NCBI GenBank assembly: GCA_905221605.1
Contig: CAJNDS010002523.1
Location: forward strand, 406,501 to 470,500
Reading direction: 5' to 3'
Length of the DNA stretch: 64,000 nucleotides
From: Symbiodinium natans
Lineage: Eukaryota > Sar > Dinophyceae > Suessiales > Symbiodiniaceae
The notes under the pieces were generated by a model. The model saw only the letters and a list, made by a program, of their open reading frames with translations. It searched no databases and was not told where the DNA came from. This document shows, one piece after another, positions 36,969 through 48,790 of this stretch; position 1 is the first letter of the stretch; each line of letters starts with the position of its first letter. The position numbers were made by a program, and so were the translations under genes.

Positions 36969-39900
36969 GACTCTTTACCGAAGCTCCCTGGCTGCTTGGC
37001 AGAACTTGCAACATCGCCGACGAATGTTGTGACTGTTGCGCCTTTCAAGGCGGTGATTCTGGGGAACATCTTGGAGTGGTACGACTGGACGGTGTTTGGC
37101 TATATGCAAGACATTCTCAAGGAAGTCTTTGCCGAGGGCAGCGACAAGCAGGCACCGACGAGAACCGTTCAATACTTTTTTTCTCGCAGGCGCCTTTTTG
37201 CCCCCGAATTTGGGGATTTGTCGTTCCCATCGTTCCCACTCTCTCAAGAGGCCTGGCTCCTCTTCGCCGTGCCCTTCTTTGCACGGCCCTTCGGCAGCCT
37301 CGTCTTCGGCTGGACCTGGCCTCAGGGGCCCACAAGCACCACAAGGGCTTAAACGAGTTCTGTGCCGATGTAAGCGCTGATGTGTTTTCATCTGTAGATC
37401 GCTGTATGTGGAATCTCACTGCCCTCCGCGGTGTGGCAGGATCGGAGACAAATTTGGCCGAGCCTTGTCGCTGTCCCCTGGCGTTTTTCTTGTAGCTTCG
37501 GGCATTTTGGGCATGCCAAATGCTTCTGTGTCCGAGGCAGTTGGCGATCTGGGGCATGGCGGTAGCAACGGCACTGCAAGGGTGTCTAGTGCCCTCGCTT
37601 CCAGGCCTCGACAGGGGGGATTCTTCCAGGGCTTGCCTGCTTGCGTGCTTGCGTGCTTGCGGGCTTCCGTCAAGCACACAGGCTGCCGATCTTGGAGTAA
37701 ACTTGTGCAAGAAGGTTTCCCTGTATGGAGTCCACTGCGAAAGACGAGCATTTTGGACTAGACACGTCCGTCCCCCCCTGTAGGGGTCTACAAAGTTGTA
37801 GCCCTATCGACCCTATCGGAGTAGGCCCTCAAGCTGGCACCAATCCTTGATGCCCTTATTCTGCGCTTGCGTATGCGTCTGACGTGGGTTAAGGCTTTGA
37901 GGTTTTGACATCACACTGCACGGCATTGTGTACCCTCCAGCCTGTGGCCCGGGCGTAAGACCAAAGGGGAAGCTTTCATCGCTTGAGCGCTCTGCCGCGC
38001 CCCTGCAGAATCAACAGCTGCCTTTGTTTTGCAGGAGTCAATTGGATGCTAGCTGCATTGCGGCTCATCACGGGACTGTCTGCTGGTGCCTGGGCATTCA
38101 ATAGCAGACTTGAGGTCAAGGTTGTCTTGGTACCATTCCTCGTGATGGTAGATGCTGCAAGGTGGGGAATCTGCCGGAGTAAACACCTACATGTCGGAGT
38201 TTGGTGAAGAGGTGTGACGGAACAGCTGCTTGAAGGACACCATCAGAGTCTTGCCAGAGCGCTTGCTCCTGCCCCTGCCAGGGGAGGGAACACACGCTGG
38301 CTGCGGCAATCGGCATCAACAATGTCACTAGCCACAATGTGGAAGTGCGAGATGTGTTGGCTGTATGCTCTGCCACGCCATGATGTCACACTTGCTTGCA
38401 GTTAACGCGTTGAATGTTCTGATCCTGGAGGTCAGTGGCTCTTTGGCTTTCTTTCTGGCCAACACTGTGTCTCTGGCCGTACACCAGCTGCCCCACGAAA
38501 CTCAGCTTGCAGCGTGGCAGCGATCACAAGGGATGAGGAGGTGACGTGTGCCGTTTGAATGCCCTTTCACAGATGACTCTGTGCGTCTCCACGCTGTCTT
38601 CGAGCTGACTGATGTTATCTGTGTCATATGCTAGTCAAGAGATGCTGAGCATTGCCGAACCCAGGCCTGGGGCTGGCGCATTCCGTTTCTTCTGGCGGCT
38701 CCCCTGGGCGTCGTCTCTGCTGCATGGCGGAATCCGAAAACAGTGAAGCCCCTGCTTGGTTTCCCCGTTGTCAACATACTCGGGGCTCCCTCGTATTGCT
38801 TGTTGCTGCAAGACGTGCCATCAGCACAAGCAGCAGAGCTCTTCCTTTCTGATGCGTGCACATCGCTGCATATCGCCTGCTTCCGGGCTATCTCGTTTCC
38901 CTCTCCACGCCGTCTCCGGTCCACGAGGGCTTGTGATTGTACCATCTCGTTTCCCTGCACGAAAGGAAGGCTTTGCGAATGCAAGTCCGTACTGGACAAC
39001 TGGCTATAAGGTGCTTCTGCGACGTAGCATGAAGGAGACCCATGAGTTCCAGAAGATCCTTGGAAGAGCACTCAAGGGAGCTGCTTTCATTGCACTTTCC
39101 TTTGAACTTCGGTATGCAAGCCCGAAGCTCCAAGTAGCTGTTCTTCAGAGACAGCATTCCTAGCTTGCTCTCCAGCGCTCGAGGAAGCACGATGAAGAGA
39201 AGGCTTGCCAAACTCATTTCCAGGACGCCCACTGTTGAGGCTTGCGAGCTCAGGTGTATTGAAGGTGATCGGCGACAGTTGTTAGAGCCAAGCTGCTTTG
39301 AAGTTGGGTTGCGTGAAAGAGAGAGAGAGAGAGAGCGGAAGAACAGAGAGAGAGAGAGAGAGAGATAGAGAGACAGAGAGAGAGCGAGCGAGCGAGCGAG
39401 AGAGGGCGAGCATGAGAGAGAGAGAGAGAGAGCGAGCGAGCGAGAGAGAGAGAGAGAGAGAAAGAAAGATCCAGCAAGCAAGAAAGAAAGAACGAAATAA
39501 AGAGATAAAGAAAGAAAGAAGGAAAAACCGAAAGAAATAGAGAAATAAAGAACGAAAGAGAGAAAAGAAATAAAGAGGAGAAAGAAAGACAGAAGAGAAA
39601 GAAAGACAGAAAGAAAGAAAGACAGAAAGAAATAAAGGCAGCAAGAAAGAACTACAGAAAGATAAAGAAGAGAAAGAAAGAAAGAACGAAAGAAATAAAA
39701 ATTGAAGAAAGACAGGAAGGAAGGAAGGAAGGAAAGGAAGGAAGGAAGGAAATAAATGACAAATAGTCGAGAACTAAAGAAGACGTCATGAAAAATAGAA
39801 ACAAGAAAGCAAAGAAGTAAAACATCAAGAAATAAAGCAGTAAACCAAGACATGCAGAAATAGAGTCAATGGAGAGATAAAGAGATAAAGAAATACAGTA

Positions 39901-42070
39901 CGCAAGTAATGAATAAAGAAAGGGACAAAGAAAGAAAGTCCGAAATGTATACATCCAGAACTAAACGAAGGAACATCGCAAAATGAAACAAAGAGCCAGA
40001 AGAAGAACAATAACAATATGAAGTTCCTGACTCAGTTACTACAAGCAGCTCGATTTGAAAATGCCGCTTCTTCTTGCTTTTGCTCTTCTGTTTTTTGGTG
40101 TTTCTTCTTCTACTTCTTCTTGACAGTGGGTTTGTGCGTCCGGGGTTGCCCTCTTTACCCTTGCGCACTCGCATGATGGTAACGACGTGTGAAACGAAAA
40201 CCCTCAGCCCTCCCCACTCCACAGGACCCTTAACCTCCCCATCCCAGACTTGTTCCAAACGCCTCGAACTTGCCAATCATCCAGCGCATCCAGCCCTCAT
40301 AGGCCTCTATTTTTTCCCTCTTATAGACGCTAGAGTGCCAGGATTCCGACGAGAGCCACGGGCAAAGCTACAGCGGAAGCTACGAGACCTCGGGCTCCGA
40401 GGCGTGCCCCGCAAGCTGACTTGCGGTGTGTGATGTGTGAGTAAAGAGACGTTTTTTTATCCAATCTCTTGCGTCGGCTCGTCTTTGCCTTATGAACACT
40501 TCTTTTGAGGGCTTTTAGCAGCTTGCAAGAGCCTGATGTGCTCTGCAAGCAATCCCTGGGCCCTGGGAAGGGCTTATTGAGCCCACCCGGCAACCAGGCC
40601 TCAGAACTTCTTTGTGGTATCTGGGTAGAAGATCCGGATTTCATTGACGAAGCTGCTGGGGTGTGCCGGTAAACCCTTGTAGAGAAAAACTCCTACTATC
40701 CAAACCGAGGACGTCCACCAGCACTAACGCAGAAACTCGTACTCTTTGGCGATCAACCCTTCTCCCTGTCCCTGCCTCCTGTCCGGTATCGTGCCCCGAC
40801 ATGTCAATTTATGACTCTCGTTCTCGCCTTCCTGTCTGCTCACTTGTGCAACATCCAGTGCCCGTGAGGATAGCCAAGTGCAGTGGAAGACATTGAGGTG
40901 CATCGGGACTTAGGACTTTTCCTAGGTTTGGGCATTTGTTCCGCCCTCCCTCCTGTCCCCATCCATCCTCTGGATTGGAGGTTATTTTCATTCCGGGCAT
41001 TTGCTGGACGTGCTTTGCTCGTCGCGGTGGTCCTGTCGGCTGCAGCTTTGCTTGCACTGCAGGTAGGCCAGCTAGGCCAGCAAGGCTTGACGAAGATGCT
41101 GGGCCAGAAGTGCCGAGGTCAACAGCTGCAATTACCTGCCGATTTACTTGGTCTCCTGGTTGGAAGAGGCAGCGCACTCCAGTGGCCCATACATCCCCTA
41201 GATGCCCATCATTCTCTGATCAGACGGCTTCCCCTTTCTTCCGCTTTCCCGGTTTGCAAGGCTGGGCTTCGACCCACATTGGCGCTTAGCATCGCCGCTC
41301 TGGCAAAGGCAATGGCCACGGGTAGCAGTCTCTCACGAGTCTTCACACCGAAAAGTGCCCAAACGGCTTCAATTGTGTTCAGGTAACCCAGGTCTTGACA
41401 ACCTTCCCAGTGTCCTTGGCTGCGGACCGCTTTGGGGCCGCGTCGGCCACCAGCCTTGAATTGAAGAGCCTGCAGAAAGTGTTACGTAGGTGTGGTCCAA
41501 GTCCTTGGAGCCCGTGTCTTGCCCGAAGAACGACAATTTTGGTTGCTTTTGGAAGAAGGGGCTTGCTGTAAGTGTGGGAGATGTGCAGGATTCGGGAAGG
41601 ATCCGGCACAACTTTGCAAACAGAACAAGCACGGTGGTCGAGGGCGGTTGTTCTGCCGTCGAGGAGCATCGGACAACCGGACAAGACTATTGTAGATCCC
41701 ATCTTGTATTCATAACGCATGCCTTCTGGGATCACCCTATTGTCCAGCTCCTGTCGGTCTGTATCTGTGGGGGTGCTTGTCCTCGAAAATCGGTAGGGGC
41801 CCACCAAGCATGTTGCGCAACGTTCAATCAAAGCAGGGTCTTGTCAGCCGCTCAGGTGATGCTTTGTGGTGGTGCAGCGACGGGCATTTGTGCGGTACCC
41901 TTCTTGCTGCTTCTTGCCATTGCTGGGAACGTAGGATCGACAGGATTGAAGGATTGTAGGTCACCTGCTGCAACAGTTCGCAGATGCCAAGCCCGCGAGG
42001 CTTGTGGGCCAGACCGCTCAGCAGTCACAAGCTGCGGCCTTCGTCGTGCTGGGCCTCATCCTGCCAGCCC
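36969..42070 (+). CDS. MFS transporter, proline/betaine (ProP-like) type, C-terminus not found
   Basis: Probable exons: about 36969-37151 (KAVILGNILEWYDWTVFGYM, helix 1), 37251-37312 (AWLLFAVPFFARPFGSLVFG, helix 2), 37440-37515 (IGDKFGRALSL, the MFS A-type loop, and helix 3), about 38035-38085 (LRLITGLSAG), 38162-38211 (GGESAGVNTYMSEFGEE), 38282-38323 (AAAIGINN), 38431-38508 (GSLAFFLANTVSLAV, helix 5), 38665-38709 (AWGWRIPFLLAAPLG, a hallmark of this branch) and 39011 to about 39075 (VLLRRSMKETHEFQKI). After a long purine tract come about 41387-41448 (SLAADRFG), 41852-41935 (CGGAATGICAVPFLLLLAIA) and perhaps 42030-42070. The WGWRIPF and ETPEF-like signatures place it with metabolite:H+ or osmolyte symporters. 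No ATG is seen at the first exon, so the start lies upstream. Helix 7 and the last two helices with the FPT-R motif were not found; the gene is truncated, decayed, or has exons I missed. Confidence 0.75.
39308..39980. repeat. Purine microsatellite (GA and GAAA types) inside the transporter gene
   Basis: About 670 bp almost wholly A and G on the + strand: GAGAGA and GAGCGAGC runs to 39465, then AAAGAAAGA-type text to 39950. The minus-strand frame of 321 codons across 38888-39853 is a by-product. Confidence 0.95.
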
Positions 42071-42647
42071 CTTGCCCCAACAAAAACACAAGAATGCACC
42101 ATTGAGTCTGTTTTCTGTCTGGGGTGTGGGATGGTGTGGGATGTGCGAGTTCACATCTGATGGGGATGTACTGTGGTTCCGGCTTGCGGCAAATTGGAAG
42201 CCCTTGGTCATGTCCTTTTCTTCGGACTGTCATCTTAAAGTCGAAGCTGTGACCTGTTAGGTGTTGAAGTGTTGTGCTCGCAGTTCTTCTGCGATAAGCA
42301 CAGCGTCCGCTCTTGCAAGCAGTGGTTGAACGGTTAAACCCTGTTTCGGTCCCGAAGAGGCATCATGATTTCCAGGCGCGTTCAACAGTGAGATAGCCTG
42401 AAGGCAAAGTCATGCAACTCGCTGCAGCGACCTGCCACGTTTGAGGCTGTGCCACACAGTTGGTGTCCAACCCCATCTAGCAACAAACATGCAGCAATCA
42501 TCCTACGTACATAAGGACCCGCACCCAGAAGAATCAAGAGCACCCCAGCAGCCTCGCTTCCTCGGCCCTTCCGCCCTTGAGCATCATTCAGCATCCTTCA
42601 GCATCCTTCAGCATCCATCAGCAGCATTCAGCCCTTTGGCCTCTGCG

Positions 42648-45013
42648 ATGATTGGAGTGGTGTCAGTCGTGTCTATACTTGGACCTCTGACGGTCGCCGC
42701 CGCGCCATTAGCAGCCTACACGGTTGAGGCCCTCGTGCTGCAGGGTGTTCAAAAGGTTTCAATTCCGGCATGTAGGATGTGAGGTTGTAAAGTATTAGCA
42801 TGATTCTTGAAGGTTTTGGTACAGGGGCCTTTAGTAGGGTCCCTGAAGTCAGGACTCTCTTCTGTGAGGTCCCGACTCATTGCGCACCCAACACCCAGAG
42901 GAGTACTCTTCCTGAAGACCAGCGGGTAAGCCCTGCGTGAACATGCAGTGTTTGACGACCAGCCATTGCGCCTCTGCCACGTTGGCGAGCCCATGGCGAT
43001 CCCCCCCTGCTTGGCTGTGTCTCCGTCTCAGGCGCGCTTTCCTCATCGTACCGATTGTTTCACAGAAGGCCTCGTGCTGAATGGCAGCGAGGCGTGGAAG
43101 GGTGTGCAGGGTGTGCAAGGTGTGCAAGGTGTGCATTGCAAAGAGTTGACTTGAAGGTCAGTGTCCCTGGAGAGCACTTCTCCCACCCACAATGGGGCAC
43201 TCCGCCTGCTCCAGGTCTTGGAGTCATGCGGCCTCACCGGCAAGTCCGTCTTGAGGCGGCTTGCGTTGATTCGTCTCTTGAGCGGTCTGCGTTTTCTCAG
43301 TCAGATCACTTCTCTTGGCCTTTGTTTTGTGCGTCCCTTGCTTGGTGCCCCTTAGAGGCGCTATGACCTGTCGAGTGGCCAGACCAAGAAGGAGGCGCCA
43401 GAGCATGAGAGAAGACATGTCACGACGTGTCGGTAGCCATCCAAGCCCAAGGCCTCAGCCCTTCAACTACCCTTGCAATCCCTTGCAAAGCAGGTGCATC
43501 TGGATGCAAAGTATTTTGGCGAGGGCACAGTTGAGCTGGGCAGCTCGTTGTTGCCTGCCTCTCTTGATTTGGAAGATTGCGCCGGCGGAGGAAGCTTCCT
43601 GTGTAACGTTGAAATGCAGGGACGTTGTAATACAGGTTCGAAGATCAGAGTTGTCACCCTTTCCCACTGTACAGCCTGAGCTTGACGAGCTGCCGATGCT
43701 TTCTCTCAGTAGTTAGACGACCTTGAAGTTTGAACCTTCGAGTTGGGCTCAGAACTCAGGTTCGTGTTGACTTACAAGCACAAAGAGATGCTTGAGTATG
43801 ATCGCGAGACACTCAAAGTCAAGAGGGTCCACCCCTTTCCCTACGGGGAGGGCTGGGGCCTCACCACAGATGGCTGCATCTTGCTCGCACGTGGGAACTC
43901 TGCTTTTCGGGTGAAGTGAAAAAGGTCCCAGAAGCTTGCCTGAAGGCAAGATGATGCATCCAAGAAAGCAACCTCAAGATAAAAGGCAGCACTTAGAAGC
44001 TCCTCTTCTTTCCCCCAGTTTCGGTCAAGGGCCGTATAAGGCAGCCTCTGCAGTGAATTGCAAGTCTTTTGGGCTTGTTTTGAGTTTTGTTGCTTGGATT
44101 GTGCCCGCATGGATCCATGTTTGCTTCGACCTGAGGAGTCATGGAGACATGTCTTTTGTAGGATGGAAAAGGGCTTACAGCAGCCTGAAAGAAGAAGATT
44201 TGCTGCGGTCGCTTTGTTGCCCTCTTTGCCTCAGGTGATTTGCTTGCAACCACCGGCTCCCCATACCTGTATCGATTACGCAGGGCTGCGGATGGGGAAT
44301 TTACACTGGTGAACAAGGTCCTAGTGAAGCGCGACGGCAGAAGCCTGCGCATGCTCAACGAGATTGAGTATGTCACGCCGAAGCTCTGGGTGAATGAGTG
44401 GATCACAAACCGGATTTGGAGGGTAGATCCCATCTCGGGTGTATGTGAGACGTATATCGACATCGGACAGCTTCACAGCTGGCGAGGGCAGGCGACACCC
44501 AACGGCATCGCATATTCTCCAGCCTTTGGGAAGGAGATCCTTCTGGTCACTGGCAAGCTATGGCCACAGATCTTTTCTTTGCGTATGACTGCTGCGAACC
44601 TCTGTGGTGACCAGCCGCTGGATTTGCATTGCGCACAGGCACCGCCATCAGCGTGCTATGAACCGGCGCCAACGGCCATGGCATCCACGGCGGCCGCGGT
44701 GGTTTCCACAACGGCGAAGATCGCTGAGACTCCAGCCTTTACCACGCCGGCGCTTTCCACGAGGATGACCCCGACCGTGCAGCCGGAAAAGACCTCGACT
44801 TCCAAGACTGGCTTCTTCAGCTTCTTCAGTGCGACTCCAGCACCCATGACCGCGATGCCCAAGCTCCCCTCTGGCTTCAGCACTGCCTTGAGCCTTTTGG
44901 GTGCTTTGATGTTTGTCTCTGCTTTCGCATCCGGCCTGTTGCTCCGCTACATGCGGCGACGTCAGCGAGACACGCTGCATCGTCAGGTGGAGTCCGAATC
45001 CGACGGAGGATGA
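42648..45013 (+). CDS. Glutaminyl-peptide cyclotransferase (plant/bacterial type) with C-terminal membrane anchor
   Basis: Catalyses N-terminal pyroglutamate formation on peptides; works in the secretory route. Exons: 42648-42755 (signal peptide, MIGVVSVVSILGPLTVAAAP), 43032-43091 (FPHRTDCFTEGLVLNG), 43215-43255 (ESCGLTGKSVLR), 43358-43394 (YDLSSGQTKKE), 43494-43539 (VHLDAKYFGEGTVEL), perhaps a 13-nt exon at 43636-43648, 43760-43872 (FVLTYKHKEML to FPYGEGWGLTTDG) and 44235-45013. The last exon has LNEIEYV, LWVNEW, PNGIAYSP and VTGKLWPQIFSL, all hallmarks of the five-bladed propeller cyclase. A Thr/Ala/Ser/Pro-rich linker follows, then a membrane helix (ALSLLGALMFVSAFASGLLL) and a basic RYMRRRQRD tail: a type I membrane protein of roughly 400 residues. 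Five of the introns start GC. The stop is at 45011-45013. The anchor is unusual for this family. Confidence 0.88.
43092..43138. repeat. Short 9-bp tandem repeat at a cyclase intron start
   Basis: Four to five copies of GGTGTGCA(A/G) immediately downstream of the exon 2 donor; creates several alternative GT dinucleotides that the reading frame does not favour. Confidence 0.7.
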
Positions 45014-46520
45014 CGGAAGATGAATCTGTAAATAGCCTTCGTGCCCGTGCGAGTGGCACAGAAGTCATGCTGTGGGGAGGAGGGTTTGCTTCCAATAGAC
45101 GAAGCAGGTTCCCCACTTGTGCCTCTCGACCATGTCCTTGCTTCCACAAAGCTCCTGTTACGCTGCACGTGGATTCCATGTCTGCGCCGGCGAATGGTGA
45201 AAGAAATCAAGGTTGCGCCCACGCAAGCAGAGGTGGAGTTTTAATCGTGGCGTCTTGAAACTTGGGTTTTCCAGAGGCTCCTCTCAAAGGTACGGAAGGT
45301 ACACAGGACAAAAATCTCGCATCTCTCTGAGTGCTCGGTGTTTATTGTGGCGGCTCCCGCCGTGTGCAGTGCCCTCTGCGCAACGAGGTCTTCATCAGTG
45401 TCTACCTGGTGCCGTCGCCGCTTGACTAAAGCACCACCAGGCAGACCTTTCTTGATCGCTTTGCACTGAGGCCGCTGTTCATGACCTCGCTCTTCCCAAC
45501 AGAGCAGAGGGGACGGGGCGCTGGGCTCTGCTCGGACACTTAGAACATCTCAGAGCCGTAAGAAGTCGTTGTCACCGCACGAGATCTCCCGGCTTTGGTA
45601 TGGGTGTCACAAGGTCTTGGTCTGGCCTCCGTGGTGGGCGGGCTCATGCCAGCTGCGGCGGGGTAGGGCATGTTGGTTCTTCAGTGTTACAGTGTGCTTT
45701 GATCTTAGAGGCCTCCTCTCTGGCAGCCTACAGCTACCTTTGGCCAGGACCTGCCGTTGCAAGGTGGCAGAAATTTGCCGGATATTGTCTGTCCAGATGT
45801 TAGCCTGCCAGGAGCCCTGATCTCCTTCCTGATACTACCGTCGCTGCTGCTCCTGGCCGGCGCAAAGCGAGCGGCTTCGCGTGGGCGTCTCACGGTCTTC
45901 CAGCGGGCCTGGCTTTTCTAGGGGAGAGCACTCGCAGGGGAGAGATCAGATCAGAACGCAGCCAGCGAGTGGCTTGCTGTGTTGGTTTTCAAAGCGGTCA
46001 AAGCACCTTGCACCTTGTCGCAGAACCCCTTCCCGACTGCATCTAAAGGGTGCATTGTACAGGCCTGCGCTTCACTCTGGCATGGCGTGACACTCCAAAA
46101 GTCTGAGGTTTCCTAACTGATCATGTCTGCACAAAAACACCATCAAAATCCTTCTCTTTTCAGTTTTTTCATCCCTTGATCCTTCTCGGCAGAAGCAGCA
46201 CGGCCTTGTCGCGCCAGCTGTCCGGGCAACCGGCGCCCAGGACAGGGAGAGCATGAAAGCATCGTCACCGTGATTACGTGTTGCAGTATGACTTCTCTTT
46301 GCTCTCTGACCTTTCGGGAAGATTTCTGCCATCCCATCTCTCAGCATTCAGACCGCCGCGGACGCCTTTCTGGACCTCCGGCAAATCCTCCGTGAGGCCG
46401 TTGCATGTGCATGCAAGAGAGCCACCTTCCCAACCGCAAAGCCTTGTGTTTCGAGGGCTTTTTCCCGAAAGCATCGCGAAGGGTTCTTCCGTGCGGAGCC
46501 CTCTGACCCAACAACATAGA
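45014..46520. other. Spacer downstream of the cyclase gene
   Basis: The first few hundred bases probably hold the 3' untranslated region; no poly-A signal is identified. No gene recognised in the rest. Confidence 0.4.
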
Positions 46521-46523
46521 CTG

Positions 46524-46735
46524 AAGAGCATAGAGTGAGGTGCATAGAGTCAAGTGCATAGAGTGAAGTGCATAGAGTGAAGTGCATAGAGTCAAGTGCA
46601 TAGAGTGAAGTGCATAGAGTGAAGTGCATAGAGTGAAGTACATAGAGTGAAGTGCATAGAGTGAATTGCATAGAGTGAATTGCATAGAGTGAAGTGCATA
46701 GAGTGAAGCGCATAGAGTGAATTGCATAGAGCGAA
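46524..46735. repeat. 14-bp tandem repeat, about 15 copies
   Basis: Unit GTGCATAGAGTGAA with G/C and A/T variants, uninterrupted. Confidence 0.95.
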
Positions 46736-46877
46736 GTAGAAGTTAATAGAAATTACGAGATTTACGTAGAATTTCGTAGACCTTCGTACCCAGTCCTAGA
46801 TTTCTAAATTAAAACTAAATTAAAATTACTCTTTCTAAGGCGGCGGGCTGGGTTGACATCGCCAATCGGGATTGCAA
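46736..46877. other. Junction between tandem arrays
   Basis: AT-rich text with degenerate GTAGA phrases; no gene. Confidence 0.5.
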
Positions 46878-47580
46878 CCCTCTGCGGGTTTCGGCGTGGT
46901 CGCGGCGCTAAAACCATCGTTTATTTACGTTTCTTGATTTGCGCGGACAACCCTCTGCGGGTTTCGGCGTGGTCGCGGTGCTAAAACCGTCGTTTTTTTA
47001 CGTTTCTTGATTTGCGCGGACAACCCTCTGCGGGTTTCGGCGTGGTCGCGGTGCTAAAACCGTCGTTTTTTTACGTTTCTTGATTTGCGCGGACAACCCT
47101 CTGCGGGTTTCGGCGTGGTCGCGGTGCTAAAACCGTCGTTTTTTTACGTTTCTTGATTTGCGCGGACAACCCTCTGCGGGTAATCGCCGGGTCGCGGTGC
47201 TAAAACCGTCGTTTTTTTATGTTTCTTGATTTGCGCGGACAACCCTCTGCGGGTAATCGCCGGGTCGCGGTGCTAAAGCCGTCGTTTTTTTACGTTTCTT
47301 TCTGGCCGCGGACAACCCTCTGCGGATAATCGCCGGGTCGCGGTGCTAACACCGTCGTGTTTGGAACTTTTTTTCGTGGCCGCAGACAACCCTCTGCGGG
47401 TTTCGGCTTTGGCGCGGTGCCAAAACCGTCGTGCTTTTTGCGTTTTTGACATACAAACGTAACCCCTCTGCGGGTTTCGGCGTTGGTGCGGTGCCAAAAC
47501 CATTTTTTTTTGCGTTTCTTGACATGCAAACGTAACCCCTCTGCGGGTTTTCGCGTGGTCGCGGTGCTAAAACCGTAGTG
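46878..47580. repeat. 73-bp tandem repeat, about nine to ten copies
   Basis: CCCTCTGCGG recurs at 46878, 46951, 47024 and 47097 (exactly 73 bp apart) and then with small length changes to about 47540. Later copies are more diverged (TAATCGCCGGG or TTCGGCTTTGG in place of TTTCGGCGTGG). Confidence 0.95.
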
Positions 47581-47589
47581 TTTTTGCGT

Positions 47590-47905
47590 TTTTTTCGACT
47601 TGTGTAGTACAGACGTAGTACGCCGGGGAGTTGCTTGGCTAGAAAGTCGACTTTTGTAGTACAAATGTAGTACGCCGCGGACGCCCGGAGCTTCAGTGGC
47701 TGGAAAGTCGACTTTTGTATCGTACAGACGTAGTACGCCGGGGACTTCCGTGGCTGGAAAGTCGACTTTTGTGGTACAAATGTAGTACGCCGCGGACGCC
47801 CGGAGCTTCAGTGGCAGGAAAGTCGACTTTTGTAGTACAAACGTAGTACGCCGCGGACGCCCGGAGCTTCCGTGGCTGGAAAGTCGACTTTTGTAGTACA
47901 GACAT
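47590..47905. repeat. 61-bp tandem repeat, about five copies
   Basis: AAAGTCGACTTTTGT recurs near 47644, 47704, 47758, 47819 and 47880. Each unit carries GTAGTAC on both sides of ACGTAGTACGCCG. Confidence 0.95.
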
Positions 47906-48345
47906 TCCGGGGCCTCGAAAACCTCGCAAATTTCGTGGGACTCGAATTCCAGGGCCTCGAAAACCTCGCAAATATCGTGGGACTCGAGTTCGGGGATGTC
48001 GAAACCGTCGCAAATATCGTGGGACTCGAATTCCTCGAAACCCTTGCAAATATCGTGGGACTCGAACTCCGGGGCCTCGAAAACCTCGCAAATTTCGAGG
48101 GACTCGAATTCCGGGGCCTCGAAAACCTCGAAAAAAAGGGGCTCGAATTCCGGGATGTCGAAACCATCGCAAATATCGTGGGACTCGAATTCATCGAAAA
48201 CCTCGCAAATATCATGGGACTCGAACTCCGGGGCCTCGAAAACCTTGTAAATATCGTGGGACTCGAATTCGCAAATATCGTGGGACTCGAATTCCTCGAA
48301 AACCTCGCAAATATCGAAAACCTCGCAAATAGCAGGCCAGCTCTG
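47906..48345. repeat. 42-bp tandem repeat, about ten copies
   Basis: Unit contains CCTCGAAAACCTCGCAAAT and GTGGGACTCGAATTC. Since 42 is a multiple of three, both strands stay open: on + it reads as a 14-residue repeat such as GLENLANIVGLEFR, on minus as ICEVFEAPEFESHD. No splice or start context supports translation. Confidence 0.9.
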
Positions 48346-48555
48346 CAACCGTGGAAATGCAGAGATTATGTTCTCTTGGCTAGTTTGAACCGTTGCTTAC
48401 TCCCCTCGACGCTGTCTTGCGAACGGGTCTTTCGCGTGTACCAGCCCAAGATATAAAAAGCGTCGCTGCTTGGACTCCTGCCTGCGCCTCAAGATGCATA
48501 TATGTGCCGTCACACATTCAACCGGATGTTCTACACGCATGCGTGCTGTGTTCTT
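48346..48555. other. Spacer
   Basis: Nothing recognised. Confidence 0.4.
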
Positions 48556-48790
48556 GCTTCCTGGAAGGCGCTCTGGACTATGAGCTCGGACTTCAGAGCG
48601 ACTGCCGATGATGCTCGTGACTGACGGCTCTCACGCTAGCTTGTCTTTTCTTTCATGGCTTCGTACGGATAAGACTTCCTGGAAGGCGCGCTGGACTATG
48701 AGCTTGGACTTCAGAGCGACTGCCGATGATGCTCATGGCTGACGGCTCTCGCGTTGAATGCTTTTTTGTCTTTTCTTTCATGGCTTCGCG
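48556..48790. repeat. Tandem duplication, two units of about 115 bp
   Basis: 48556-48655 and 48675-48787 share CTTCCTGGAAGGCG, CTGGACTATGAGCT, GGACTTCAGAGCGACTGCCG and TCTTTTCTTTCATGGCTTCG, with a few substitutions and one short insertion. Confidence 0.9.

Noticed and set aside
37780-37880. Segment reading APILDALILRLR as another transporter helix
   Set aside because: The later exon at 38035-38085 fits helix 4 better and continues into GGESAG; this one is bounded by a stop and has no clear donor.
38888-39853. Minus-strand frame of 321 codons
   Set aside because: It crosses the purine microsatellite and overlaps transporter exon 9 on the other strand.
40883-41386. Hydrophobic frame LLVAVVLSAAALLALQ as transporter helix 7
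   Set aside because: Ends in a good donor (CAG|GTAGG) but lacks the family's Tyr/Phe and Pro residues; kept out of the gene model.
47290-48348. Minus-strand frame of 352 codons and + frame of 194 codons
   Set aside because: Both arise from tandem repeats whose unit is, or is near, a multiple of three.
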